Shown: positions 8,112 to 17,184 of the stretch, piece by piece
Numbering within the stretch: position 1 is the stretch's first letter
Layout of the letters: every line of letters begins with the position of its first letter
DNA from: Planomonospora sp. ID82291
GTDB lineage: Bacteria > Actinomycetota > Actinomycetes > Streptosporangiales > Streptosporangiaceae
Length of the DNA: 64,000 nucleotides
Assembly (NCBI RefSeq): GCF_015711645.1
Contig: NZ_JABTEX010000002.1
Coordinates: 744,001-808,000, forward strand
Reading direction: 5' to 3'
Translations under genes and position numbers: made by a program
Notes under the pieces: generated by a model
Database searches by the model: none
Told to the model about the DNA's origin: nothing
What the model saw: the letters and a program-made list of their open reading frames with translations, nothing else

Positions 8112-9272
8112 TCAGGGGACGAGCGTGAAGAGGCGGTCGTCGCCGGAGGCGGGCGAGCCGCGGCCGTCCTTGTTGCTGGTGCCGAACCACAGGGAGCCGC
8201 CGGGCGCGGCGGCGACCGCGCGGAGCCTGCCGTACCGGCCGGTGAAGAGCGGGGCGGGCGCGCCGGCCGCGCCGTCCGCGGAGAGCGGGATCCGCCAGAG
8301 CCGGGCGCCGCGCAGGGCGGCCATCCACAGGGAGCCGCCGGCGTAGGCCAGGCCGGAGGGGGAGGCCTCGTCGGTGCTCCAGGTGGCGATCGGGTCGATG
8401 AAGCGGGAGTCGCCGCCGGTGCCCTCGACCTCGGGCCAGCCGTAGTTGCCGCCCTTGGTGATCAGGTTGAGCTCGTCGAAGGAGTTCTGCCCGAACTCGC
8501 TGGCGTACATCCGCCCCGCCGGGTCCCAGGCCAGGCCCTGGACGTTGCGGTGGCCGTAGCTCCAGACCACGCTGGAGAACGGGTTGCCGGGGGCGGGCCT
8601 GCCGTCCGGGGTCATCCGGAGGATCTTGCCGGCGAGGGAGCCCCGGTCCTGGGCGAGGGAGCGGTCGCCGACCTCCCCCGTGGAGGCGTACAGGTGGCCG
8701 TCGGGACCGAACGCCAGACGGCCGCCGTTGTGGATGGCGCCCTTGGGGATGCCGTCGAGGACGACCGCGGCGCCGGTCAGGGTGCGGTCGTAGCGGTAGC
8801 GCACGATCCGGTTGTCGGAGGCGGCGGTGTAGTAGAGGAAGACGTGCCGGTCCTCCTCGAACGAGGGGGAGACCGCGACCCCCATCAGGCCGCCCTCGCC
8901 GTCCGGCCGGACACCGTCGACCTTCGCGACCTCGGTGACCTTTCCGGCCGCCGTCACCCGGAGCAGCCGGGCGGTGTCCCGCTCGGTGACCAGCGCGTCG
9001 CCGCCGGGCAGGAACGCGATCCCCCACGGCACCGCGAGGTTCCCCGCCAGGACGCGGGGCGCGGCGGCCGGTCCGGGCTCCTGGGCCGGAGAGGCCGCCG
9101 GCGGTGACTCCGCCGGCGCCTGCGGCGGTGACCCCGGCGGGGAGGACCGGGCCGGCTGGGAGACCGCGGGGGCCGGGGTCTCCGAGCACCCGCCCGCCAG
9201 CGCGGCGGACGCCGCGACCACGAGGGCCGCCCAGCGTGTGCGGCCCGTGCCGTATGAGGTCGTGCCGGTCAT
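8112..9272 (-). CDS. PQQ-dependent sugar dehydrogenase-like lipoprotein
   Basis: A 386-residue lipoprotein. The signal peptide ends in the lipobox LAGGC (cysteine about 29), followed by a Pro/Ala/Ser-rich spacer to about residue 70. After that comes the six-bladed beta-propeller of soluble glucose/sorbosone dehydrogenases, with PWGIAFLPGGDALVTERD, GEGGLMGVAVSP and GHRNVQGLAWDPAGRMYASEFG as blade motifs. Family members oxidise aldoses with PQQ at the outer surface, but many actinobacterial homologues are untested and might not bind PQQ. The gene is divergent from the hydroxyacid dehydrogenase gene. A GC-rich low-complexity tract lies directly after its stop. Confidence 0.88.
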   Translation of the reverse strand: MTGTTSYGTGRTRWAALVVAASAALAGGCSETPAPAVSQPARSSPPGSPPQAPAESPPAASPAQEPGPAAAPRVLAGNLAVPWGIAFLPGGDALVTERDTARLLRVTAAGKVTEVAKVDGVRPDGEGGLMGVAVSPSFEEDRHVFLYYTAASDNRIVRYRYDRTLTGAAVVLDGIPKGAIHNGGRLAFGPDGHLYASTGEVGDRSLAQDRGSLAGKILRMTPDGRPAPGNPFSSVVWSYGHRNVQGLAWDPAGRMYASEFGQNSFDELNLITKGGNYGWPEVEGTGGDSRFIDPIATWSTDEASPSGLAYAGGSLWMAALRGARLWRIPLSADGAAGAPAPLFTGRYGRLRAVAAAPGGSLWFGTSNKDGRGSPASGDDRLFTLVP

Positions 9273-9353
9273 GGGCCTCTCCCGTCGCGTCCGTCCCGCT
9301 GCCCCTCCATCCCTACATGATCGGTGCCGCGGACGGGCCCGGGGCGCGCAGGG

Positions 9354-9360
9354 TGATAAT
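9354..9360 (+). promoter_or_regulatory. Candidate -10 element for a leaderless transcript
   Basis: TGATAAT (extended -10-like) ends eight bases before the ATG at 9368, placing the expected transcription start at or next to the start codon. A clear -35 element is not seen. Confidence 0.5.
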
Positions 9361-9367
9361 TCGTGCC

Positions 9368-10276
9368 ATGAAGATCTGGGTGCCCTCCGAGGCCGCCGCC
9401 GGCGTCCTGAGCGATCTGCCCGACGCGGAGTGCGTCGTCTACGACGGTTCCGGGCCGGCGCCCGCGGGGGCGCAGGAGGTCGAGGTCTGGATCCCGCCGC
9501 TGGTCGCGGTGGAGGGGATCGCGGAGCTGCTGGGCCGGATGCCCCGCCTGCGGCTGCTGCAGACCGTCACCGCCGGCGTGGAGCCGTACCGGCCGCACCT
9601 GCCGGAGGGGGTGACGCTGTGCAACGCGCGGGGCGTGCACGACGCGGGCACCGCCGAGTGGGCGGTCGGCGCGATGATCGCGGCCCTGCGGGGGTTCCCC
9701 GGCTTCGTCCGGGCCCAGGAGCGGGGCGAGTGGACCTACCGCCACACGGGCGTGCTGGCCGACTCGACCGTGCTGATCGTCGGGTACGGCTCGATCGGCG
9801 CGGCCCTGGAGCGGCGGCTGGCCGGGTTCGAGGTGGAGGTGGTCCGGGTGGCCAGGACCGCGCGCGAGGGCGTGCACGGGCAGGACGAGCTGCCCGCGCT
9901 GCTGCCCCGGGCGGACGTGGTGGTGCTGCTGGTCCCGGCCACGCCCGACACCGCCGGGCTGGTCGACGCGGCGTTCCTGGGGGCGATGAAGGACGGCGCG
10001 CTGCTGGTGAACGCGGCCCGGGGAGGGGTGGTGGACACCGGCGCGCTGGTGGCCGAGCTGGAGAGGGGCCGGATCCTGGCCGCGCTCGACGTGACCGACC
10101 CCGAGCCGCTGCCGCCCGGCCACCCGCTGTGGACGGCCCCCGGGGCCTTCCTCACCCCGCACGTCGCGGGCAGCACCCCCGCCTCGGCCCGGCGCACGCT
10201 GCGCCTGCTCCGTTCGCAGCTGCTGCGCTACCTCGCAGGTGAGCCGCTCAAGAACGTCATTACCGGATCTTACTGA
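9368..10276 (+). CDS. D-isomer specific 2-hydroxyacid dehydrogenase family protein
   Basis: A 302-residue NAD(P)-dependent oxidoreductase. The N-terminal substrate domain has LLQTVTAGVEPY. The Rossmann domain has VLIVGYGSIGAALERRL, followed by NAARGGVVDTGALV with the catalytic arginine, DVTDPEPLP with the catalytic glutamate and LTPHVAGSTPAS with the catalytic histidine. All catalytic positions are present, so it should be active on some 2-oxo or 2-hydroxy acid; the substrate is unknown. TGATAAT ends eight bases before the ATG and no Shine-Dalgarno is visible, so the transcript is probably leaderless. It is distinct from SerA at 27677, which carries an extra C-terminal ACT region. Confidence 0.9.
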   Translation: MKIWVPSEAAAGVLSDLPDAECVVYDGSGPAPAGAQEVEVWIPPLVAVEGIAELLGRMPRLRLLQTVTAGVEPYRPHLPEGVTLCNARGVHDAGTAEWAVGAMIAALRGFPGFVRAQERGEWTYRHTGVLADSTVLIVGYGSIGAALERRLAGFEVEVVRVARTAREGVHGQDELPALLPRADVVVLLVPATPDTAGLVDAAFLGAMKDGALLVNAARGGVVDTGALVAELERGRILAALDVTDPEPLPPGHPLWTAPGAFLTPHVAGSTPASARRTLRLLRSQLLRYLAGEPLKNVITGSY

Positions 10277-10594
10277 CACAGCAAGGCAGGCGAGAAAAGG
10301 AATCCGGACCGTGGCTGCTCCGTGACCTTCGGTGGATATCGTGGTCTCCGGCGACCCTGATCGCCCGCATGGTTATCAGAACGGTGACGACTGCGGTGTT
10401 GTCACCTCCCGCGCTCAACGGAGAGCCCACACTGGCCCTGTGCTCTTTCGAGGATCTCGCAGGACTTGTCGGGTTCCGGAGGACTTCGGAGGACACGGAG
10501 ACACAGGACGACGTGCCCGAGGGGCACCGCGAGCGCGACGGACAGAGGAACGCCGCGCGAGCGGGACGAATCGACACTGGATGGGCAGACGACA
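10277..10594. other. Intergenic gap, no gene seen
   Basis: 318 bases between the hydroxyacid dehydrogenase and the GGDEF-EAL gene. It contains an inverted repeat GGTGAC / GTCACC (10383-10388, 10401-10406). The reading frame upstream of 10595 is open from TTG 10466, but its codons end in G/C much less often than those of the gene, so I treat it as non-coding. No GEMM-type c-di-GMP aptamer was recognised. Confidence 0.5.
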
Positions 10595-13240
10595 TTGATC
10601 CGCTGGCGTGATCCCCGCATACCGCTGACGGCCGCCGCCGCGGCCGGCGTGACGGGGTTCGGTGCCGCTCTCGTCGGCGGCGTGCAGGCCGCGGGCGCGG
10701 TGGCGGGCGCCGTGGCGGCCGGGATCGCCGCGGTGTCGCTGCTGGCCGCGGCCTCCCGGGCGGCGGGCCGCCGCCGGGCGCTCTCCTGGCGCTGGCTCGC
10801 GGCGGGGTCGATCACCTGGCTGGCCGGGACCGCCGTCCGGCCGTTCGCCGACGGCGCGCCGTTCGCGGTGAACTTCGCCGACCTGGTGCTGCTGACCGGT
10901 GCGGCGATGCTGGCGGTGGGCACGGGCCTTTCAGCGGCCCGGCCCGCGTACGGCCGGGCGTTCCTGCGGGACCTGTCCGACGCCTACGTCTGCGCGGCCT
11001 CCCTCCTGGTGACCGCCTGGGTGCTCGTGCTGGGCCCGGTCTACCGGGAGGCGGCCGGGGCGGGGGACTTCGCGGTCGACTTCGCCCCGCCGCTGCTCTG
11101 CCTGCTGCTGACCTGCGTCGTCGGCCCGGCGGTGGTGCCGATCCGCAGGTCGGCCTGGCCGGTGGGGCTGGCGGCGCTGGCCGTGCTCGCGGCGATCACC
11201 GTCGCGGAGACGGCCACCGCGGTGGCCCGGCTCACCGGGGAGACCCCGCCGGCGGTCTGGGCGTGGCCCGCCGTGGCGGCGTTCCTGCTGCTCGCCGCGG
11301 TCCCCTGGAACGACCGCGCGCCGGCGGGCGAGGGGGGGCGGCCGGTGCCGCCGCCCGACCCGCCGCTGATCACGGCGCTGCCGCTGCTGCTGGTCGCCGC
11401 GGCCACCGCGGTCGTGCTCTTCCGGGTGCTCAGGGGCGGCGCGCAGGGACCGGTGCAGGTCCTGGCCGTCGTCTCGGCGTCGGTCGTGGTCGTGCTGCTG
11501 GTCCGGCTGTCCACCGCGCTGGCGGAGATCGGCCGCGCGCGGGTCCTGGTCGACCTCGGCGAGCGGCAGCTGCGCGACCTGGCGGAGAGCACCGGCGACG
11601 TGGTCCTGCTGTGCGACCACGGCGGCGTGATGCACGAGGTCGGCGCCGGCGTGGAGATCCTGTACGGCTACCGCCCCGACGAGCTGACCGGCCGGTCGAT
11701 CTTCGACTACGTCCACCCCGAGGACCTGCCCGGGATCCAGGAGGCGCTGCGCGCGATGAGCCTGGAGGAGGAGCCGGTCAGGGGCCCGGAGGCCTTCATG
11801 GTCGCCTGCCGGGTCCGGGCGGCCGACGGCACCTGGCGGCCGACCGAGTCGGTGGCCACCCGGCACGTGCGCGGACAGGACCTGCTGCTGATCACCACCC
11901 GCGACGTCAGCGACGAGGAGGCCCTGCGCAACCAGGTCACCCACCTCACCTTCCACGACGGCGTCACCGGCCTGCCCAACCGGGCCTACTTCGAGGAGCG
12001 CACCCGGGAGGTGCTGGCCCGCCCCGGCGAGAGCCGCGCCGTCGTGGTCTTCCTCGACCTGGACGGCTTCACCTCGGTCAACGACTCGGTCGGCCACGCC
12101 AGCGGCGACTACCTGCTCGGCCAGGCCGCGCGCCGGCTGCGCGCCGCCGTACGGGCCGACGACACCCTGGCGCGCTGGGGCGGCGACGAGTTCGCGGTGC
12201 TGCTGGAGACGGGGGCGGACGCCCAGACGGCGGTGGACCTGGCCGAACTGCTGGTCCACACGGTCTCCTCCGAGCCGTTCCGGGTGGCCGACCGCGACAT
12301 CGCGCTGACCGCGAGCGTCGGGGTGGCCTTCGCCGACGACGAGGTGCCCTCGGCCGACCTGATCCGCAACGCCGACGTGGCGATGGCCCGCGCCAAGGAG
12401 CTGGGCGGGCGCCGGGTCGAGGTGTTCGCCGCGCACATGCACGCCGACGTGGTCCGGCGCCTGGAGCTGGCCGCGGACCTGCAGCGGGCGCTGCTGGAGA
12501 ACCAGTTCGCGATCGAGTACCAGCCGGTGGTGGACCTGGCGACCTCGCGCGTCACCGCGGTGGAGGCGCTGGTGCGCTGGTGGCGGGGGAGCGCGTTCGT
12601 GCCGCCGGAGCAGTTCCTGGGCCCGGCCGAGGACACCGGCCTGATCGTGCCGCTGAGCGAGTGGATCCTGCGCCAGGCGTGCCAGGAGGTGGCCGCGTGG
12701 CGGGCGTCGTCGTGGGACATCGGGCTCTCGGTCAACCTGTCGGCCCGGCAGATCATCGCGCCGCGCTTCGTGGAGACCGTGGAGTCGGCGCTGGCCGAGA
12801 GCGGCCTGCCGCCCAGCGCACTCACCCTCGAAGTCATCGAGGAGATGCTGGTCGAGGACGCCGAAGAGATCATCGACCGCCTCTCGGCGCTGCGGAACCT
12901 GGGCGTACGGCTGGCGATCGACGACTTCGGCACCGGTTACGCCTCGCTGGCGTTCCTGCGGCAGCTCCCCGTGGACATGATCAAGATCGATCCGTCCTTC
13001 GTGTCGGGGCTGGGCTCGGACGAGACGCTGACGCTGCTGACCCGCACGATCGTGCGGCTCGGGCACGACCTCGGGCTCACCGTGGTCGCGGAGGGCATCG
13101 AGCGCGCCGAGCAGCTGGAGCTGCTGCGCGAGATGGGCTGCACGCACGGCCAGGGATACCTGGTGGCGCGGCCGATGACCGCCCGGGGCGTCGACTCGCT
13201 GATGCCGGCCGGCGCCTCCAGCCTGCAGGGCAGTGTCTGA
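10595..13240 (+). CDS. Membrane-bound PAS-GGDEF-EAL c-di-GMP protein
   Basis: About 881 residues. Several hydrophobic helices occupy roughly residues 1-300, a PAS domain follows at about 320-430 (GYRPDELTGRSIFDYVHPED), then a GGDEF domain (about 445-610) and an EAL domain (about 635-870). The diguanylate cyclase motif is intact (RWGGDEF, near 530). The phosphodiesterase motifs are intact too (VEALVRW near 655, IDDFGTGYASL near 775, VAEGIE), so both activities are possible. In Streptomyces, c-di-GMP controls the switch to sporulation. The start is uncertain: I chose TTG 10595 because the codon pattern becomes typical there; TTG 10466 is the longest alternative. The ilvB leader starts 70 bases after the stop. 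Confidence 0.88.
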   Translation: MIRWRDPRIPLTAAAAAGVTGFGAALVGGVQAAGAVAGAVAAGIAAVSLLAAASRAAGRRRALSWRWLAAGSITWLAGTAVRPFADGAPFAVNFADLVLLTGAAMLAVGTGLSAARPAYGRAFLRDLSDAYVCAASLLVTAWVLVLGPVYREAAGAGDFAVDFAPPLLCLLLTCVVGPAVVPIRRSAWPVGLAALAVLAAITVAETATAVARLTGETPPAVWAWPAVAAFLLLAAVPWNDRAPAGEGGRPVPPPDPPLITALPLLLVAAATAVVLFRVLRGGAQGPVQVLAVVSASVVVVLLVRLSTALAEIGRARVLVDLGERQLRDLAESTGDVVLLCDHGGVMHEVGAGVEILYGYRPDELTGRSIFDYVHPEDLPGIQEALRAMSLEEEPVRGPEAFMVACRVRAADGTWRPTESVATRHVRGQDLLLITTRDVSDEEALRNQVTHLTFHDGVTGLPNRAYFEERTREVLARPGESRAVVVFLDLDGFTSVNDSVGHASGDYLLGQAARRLRAAVRADDTLARWGGDEFAVLLETGADAQTAVDLAELLVHTVSSEPFRVADRDIALTASVGVAFADDEVPSADLIRNADVAMARAKELGGRRVEVFAAHMHADVVRRLELAADLQRALLENQFAIEYQPVVDLATSRVTAVEALVRWWRGSAFVPPEQFLGPAEDTGLIVPLSEWILRQACQEVAAWRASSWDIGLSVNLSARQIIAPRFVETVESALAESGLPPSALTLEVIEEMLVEDAEEIIDRLSALRNLGVRLAIDDFGTGYASLAFLRQLPVDMIKIDPSFVSGLGSDETLTLLTRTIVRLGHDLGLTVVAEGIERAEQLELLREMGCTHGQGYLVARPMTARGVDSLMPAGASSLQGSV

Positions 13241-13309
13241 CATCTCGTATCCTGAGACATGCGTTCCATGGATTTGACGCCGGAACGCTCCGTCGGTCAT
13301 GGTGGAGCC

Positions 13310-13360
13310 ATGCATCACCGTGGGATTCGCGTAGTACTTCGCCGGCGCGCAGGCCGTTAA
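13310..13360 (+). CDS. ilvB leader peptide with Ile-Val-Val-Leu control codons
   Basis: A 16-codon ORF, MHHRGIRVVLRRRAGR, preceded by GGTGGAG. Codons 6-10 include ATT, GTA, GTA and CTT. These are branched-chain codons, and all four end in A or T, which is rare in this genome; that fits ribosome stalling when charged Ile, Val or Leu tRNA is scarce. The peptide is followed at once by a terminator and then ilvB. Leader-peptide attenuators before ilvB have been predicted in other actinobacteria. I am confident of the sequence; its translation is inferred. Confidence 0.75.
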   Translation: MHHRGIRVVLRRRAGR

Positions 13361-13424
13361 GCGAAGCACTCCGACCTGCGCGCCGCCCCGGCTCCGCCTC
13401 TCGTAGGCGGACGGGGCATTTTTT
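13337..13424 (+). promoter_or_regulatory. Transcription attenuator of ilvBNC
   Basis: The terminator stem is GCCCCG...CCGCCT (13385-13399) with AGGCGG.CGGGGC (13405-13417), followed by six T residues (13419-13424). Upstream there are two mutually exclusive pairings. CTTCGC 13337-13342 can pair with GCGAAG 13361-13366. The perfect 11-base CGGCGCGCAGG 13343-13353 can pair with CCTGCGCGCCG 13375-13385, which includes leader codons and touches the terminator arm. A ribosome stalled on the Ile/Val/Leu codons would block the early stems. Which pairing acts as antiterminator is not certain. Confidence 0.75.
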
Positions 13425-13484
13425 ATGCCAGCAGAAAGCTCAGCCACGCATCAGCCACGCATCAGCCAGGCAAGGAACGAGCCG

Positions 13485-15224
13485 ATGACCGAACAGATGA
13501 CAGGAGCCCAGGCCCTCGTGAGGGCGCTGGAGCACGTCGGGGTCGACACCGTGTTCGGGATTCCGGGTGGGGCGATCCTCCCCGCCTACGATCCCCTCTA
13601 CGATTCGACCAAGGTCCGGCACGTGCTTGTACGGCACGAGCAGGGCGCCGGGCACGCGGCCCAGGGCTACGCGCAGGCCACCGGCAGGGTCGGGGTGTGC
13701 ATGGCCACCAGCGGTCCGGGCGCGACCAACCTGGTCACCCCGATCGCCGACGCCTACATGGACTCGGTCCCGATGGTCGCGATCACCGGCCAGGTGGCGA
13801 GTCACGCGATCGGCACCGACGCGTTCCAGGAAGCCGACATCTCCGGCATCACCATGCCGATCACCAAGCACAACTTCCTGATCACCGATCCCGCCGACAT
13901 CGCGCGGACGATTCTGGAGGCCTTCCACATCGCCTCCACCGGCCGCCCCGGTCCGGTCCTGGTCGACATCTCCAAGGACGCCCTCCAGGCGACGACGACC
14001 TTCCCGAGCTGGCCGCCGGCGATGCAGCTGCCCGGCTACCGGCCGGTGACCCGGCCGCACTCCAAGCAGATCCGCGAGGCGGCCAAGCTGATCGCCGAGG
14101 CGAAGCGGCCGGTGCTGTACGTCGGCGGCGGCGTGCACAAGGCGGGCGCCTCGGCGGAGCTGCGCGAGTTCGCCGAGCTGACCGGCATCCCGGTGGTCAC
14201 CACCCTGATGGCGCGCGGCACCTTCCCCGACAGCCACCCGCAGCACATGGGCATGCCCGGCATGCACGGCTCGGTGTCGGCGGTCGGTGCGCTGCAGAAG
14301 TCGGACCTGATCATCGGGCTGGGCGTGCGCTTCGACGACCGGGTCACCGGCGAGCTGTCCAGCTTCGCGCCGTACGCCAAGGTGGTGCACGCCGACATCG
14401 ACCCGGCCGAGATCTCCAAGAACCGGCACGCGGACGTCCCGATCGTGGGCGACTGCAAGGAGGTCCTCACCGAGCTGATCGCCGCGGTGCGCGCGGACGA
14501 CCGCAAGGGCGACTACACCGACTGGTGGACGGCGCTGAACACCTACAAGACGACCTACCCCCTGGGCTACGCCGAGTTCGAGGACGGCTCCCTGGCCCCG
14601 CAGTACGTCATGGAGCGGCTGAGCGCGATCGTCGGCCCGGACGCGATCTACACCGCGGGCGTCGGCCAGCACCAGATGTGGGCCGCGCAGTTCATCGGCT
14701 ACGAGAGGCCGGGCACGTTCATCAACTCCGGCGGAGCCGGCACGATGGGCTTCTCGCTCCCGGCCGCGATGGGCGCCAAGATGGGCCGCCCCGACGCCAC
14801 GGTCTGGGCGATCGACGGCGACGGCTGCTTCCAGATGACGAACCAGGAGCTGGCCACCTGCACCATCGAGGGCGTGCCGATCAAGGTCGCGATCATCAAC
14901 AACGGCAACCTCGGCATGGTCCGCCAGTGGCAGACGCTCTTCTACAACGAGCGCTACTCCAACACCGACCTGCAGACGGTCCGCCGGATCCCCGACTTCG
15001 TCAAGCTCGCGGAAGCGTACGGTTGTGTGGGCCTGCGCTGCGAGCGTCCCGAGGACGTGGACGCCACCATCGAGAAGGCGATGGAGATCAACGACGTGCC
15101 GGTGGTGATCGACTTCGTCGTCCACCAGGACGCGATGGTCTGGCCGATGGTCGCCGCCGGGACCAGCAACGACGACATCAAGTTCGCGCGCGACATGGCG
15201 CCGGTCTGGGACAGCGAGGAGTAG
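13485..15224 (+). CDS. ilvB: Acetolactate synthase large subunit
   Basis: The catalytic subunit of acetohydroxyacid synthase, which condenses pyruvate with pyruvate or 2-oxobutyrate for valine/leucine or isoleucine. It is 579 residues, normal length. The TPP-activating glutamate lies in [15 protein letters not shown] near residue 50. The FAD-linked middle domain follows, and the C-terminal TPP motif [14 protein letters not shown]...IINNG is near 446-475. I chose ATG 13485 over 13425 because AAGGA lies eight bases upstream and 13425 sits next to the terminator T-tract. Two copies of CAGCCACGCAT (13441-13462) lie between terminator and start. It is controlled by the leader attenuator and co-transcribed with ilvN. 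Confidence 0.97.
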   Translation: MTEQMTGAQALVRALEHVGVDTVFGIPGGAILPAYDPLYDSTKVRHVLVRHEQGAGHAAQGYAQATGRVGVCMATSGPGATNLVTPIADAYMDSVPMVAITGQVASHAIGTDAFQEADISGITMPITKHNFLITDPADIARTILEAFHIASTGRPGPVLVDISKDALQATTTFPSWPPAMQLPGYRPVTRPHSKQIREAAKLIAEAKRPVLYVGGGVHKAGASAELREFAELTGIPVVTTLMARGTFPDSHPQHMGMPGMHGSVSAVGALQKSDLIIGLGVRFDDRVTGELSSFAPYAKVVHADIDPAEISKNRHADVPIVGDCKEVLTELIAAVRADDRKGDYTDWWTALNTYKTTYPLGYAEFEDGSLAPQYVMERLSAIVGPDAIYTAGVGQHQMWAAQFIGYERPGTFINSGGAGTMGFSLPAAMGAKMGRPDATVWAIDGDGCFQMTNQELATCTIEGVPIKVAIINNGNLGMVRQWQTLFYNERYSNTDLQTVRRIPDFVKLAEAYGCVGLRCERPEDVDATIEKAMEINDVPVVIDFVVHQDAMVWPMVAAGTSNDDIKFARDMAPVWDSEE

Positions 15225-15227
15225 GAC

Positions 15228-15311
15228 GTGAGCGAGCGCAGCGAGCGAATCAAGAGACACAGCGGGCTTGCGAATGCGTCGACGAGCCGCCAGGCGAGGA
15301 GGAACGCATGA
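15228..15311 (+). CDS. Tiny translationally coupled ORF ahead of ilvN
   Basis: A 27-codon GTG-started ORF beginning VSERSERIKRHSG, located four bases after the ilvB stop. Its TGA overlaps the ATG of ilvN (ATGA). The DNA begins with a tandem GAGCGAGCGCAGCGAGCG pattern. I recall this N-terminal string recurring in front of other actinobacterial genes, so it may be a mobile or conserved intergenic element rather than a true protein gene. Translation through it would couple ilvB to ilvN. Confidence 0.4.
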   Translation: MSERSERIKRHSGLANASTSRQARRNA

Positions 15312-15832
15312 GCAGGCACACGCTCTCCGTCCTGGTGGAGAACAAGCCCGGCGTGCTCGCGCGCGTCGCGGCGCTGTTCAGCCGTCGCGGGTTCAACATT
15401 GACTCGCTGGCGGTCGGGCCGACCGAGCACGCGGACATCTCGCGGATGACCATCGTGGTCAACGTCGAGGAACTGCCGTTGGAGCAGGTCACCAAGCAGC
15501 TCAACAAGCTGGTCAACGTGCTGAAGATCGTGGAGCTCGACCCGGGCCAGGCGGTCCAGCGCGAGCTCATGCTGATCAAGGTGCGGGCCGACGCCGACAC
15601 CCGGTCGAACGTGCTGGAACTGGTCAACCTGTTCCGCGCGCGCTGCGTCGACGTCGCCTCCGACGCGGTGACCATCGAGGTCACCGGGACGCCGGACAAG
15701 CTGGAGGCCTTCATCAAGGTCCTGGAGCCGTTCGGCATCAAGGAACTCGTCCAGTCGGGCATGGTGGCCATCGGCCGCGGCGCCCGTTCCATCACCGACC
15801 GCTCCCTCCGGGCCCTGGACCGGACCGCGTAG
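15308..15832 (+). CDS. ilvN: Acetolactate synthase small (regulatory) subunit
   Basis: A 174-residue regulatory subunit of acetohydroxyacid synthase that confers valine feedback inhibition and stimulates IlvB. The N-terminal ACT domain (HTLSVLVENKPGVLARVAAL, NIDSLAVGPTEH) spans about residues 4-80, and the ALS_ss_C domain fills 85-160. Length and domain order are standard. GAGGAGGAAC lies just before the ATG, inside the tiny upstream ORF. The gene is between ilvB and ilvC in the usual ilvBNC operon order. Confidence 0.97.
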   Translation: MSRHTLSVLVENKPGVLARVAALFSRRGFNIDSLAVGPTEHADISRMTIVVNVEELPLEQVTKQLNKLVNVLKIVELDPGQAVQRELMLIKVRADADTRSNVLELVNLFRARCVDVASDAVTIEVTGTPDKLEAFIKVLEPFGIKELVQSGMVAIGRGARSITDRSLRALDRTA

Positions 15833-15914
15833 AGGGCGGATCGCCGAGCGCGCGGGGCGGCCGACCGGAGCGGATCCGGACGGCCGCGCCGCACGCGCGG
15901 AGAGGGGCCCGACC

Positions 15915-15953
15915 GTGAGCAGAGCCGTACAAAACCCTGAAAGGTTCAAGTAA
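15915..15953 (+). CDS. 12-codon ORF abutting ilvC
   Basis: GTG 15915 starts VSRAVQNPERFK and the TAA (15951-15953) directly precedes the GTG of ilvC. AGAGGGG (15901-15907) is a good ribosome-binding site for this small ORF, better than the GAAAGG ahead of ilvC itself. It might feed ribosomes into ilvC by translational coupling. It has only one branched-chain codon, so it is not an attenuation peptide. It could be a chance ORF. Confidence 0.3.
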   Translation: MSRAVQNPERFK

Positions 15954-16949
<996 letters not shown>

Positions 16950-17001
16950 GCCCTTTCCCGGGCACGGTTCCGCACGGCCGTACGGAGGTCCTCCCCGTAC
17001 G

Positions 17002-17041
17002 GCGACGCCCCCGCGACGGATGACCGTCGTGGGGGCGTCGT
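17002..17041 (+). terminator. Hairpin terminator after ilvC
   Basis: An 18-base-pair stem (17002-17019 with 17024-17041) containing two G-T pairs, with an ATGA loop, followed by CTTCTCCC. It lies 52 bases after the ilvC stop and might also serve the convergent CAP gene. Confidence 0.8.
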
Positions 17042-17184
17042 CTTCTCCCGGTGGGGGGTCGGCCGGGAGCGCCCCGCGGATCCTCCCGCCCGCCGCGACC
17101 GCCCGGACGGCGGCGGCGGCGGAGGACGGAAGGGCCCGCAGGAGCGGGGGAGCGGCGAGGAGGCCCCTCGGCCGTCCGCGGGTC

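Noticed and set aside
10277-10594. c-di-GMP riboswitch before the GGDEF-EAL gene
   Set aside because: No GEMM core sequence is recognisable; only a six-base inverted repeat.
10466-10594. Longer N-terminus of the GGDEF-EAL protein from TTG 10466
   Set aside because: About one third of these codons end in A/T, unlike the gene proper, and the encoded stretch is Arg/Thr-rich with no membrane character.
13425-13484. ilvB start at ATG 13425
   Set aside because: It lies directly after the attenuator T-tract with no ribosome-binding site; ATG 13485 has AAGGA at proper spacing.
13440-15260. Very long open frame antisense to ilvB, and similar long antisense or off-frame ORFs opposite other genes
   Set aside because: They mirror the codon structure of the real genes in very GC-rich DNA, have His/Arg/Gly-rich products with no domains, and lack ribosome-binding sites.
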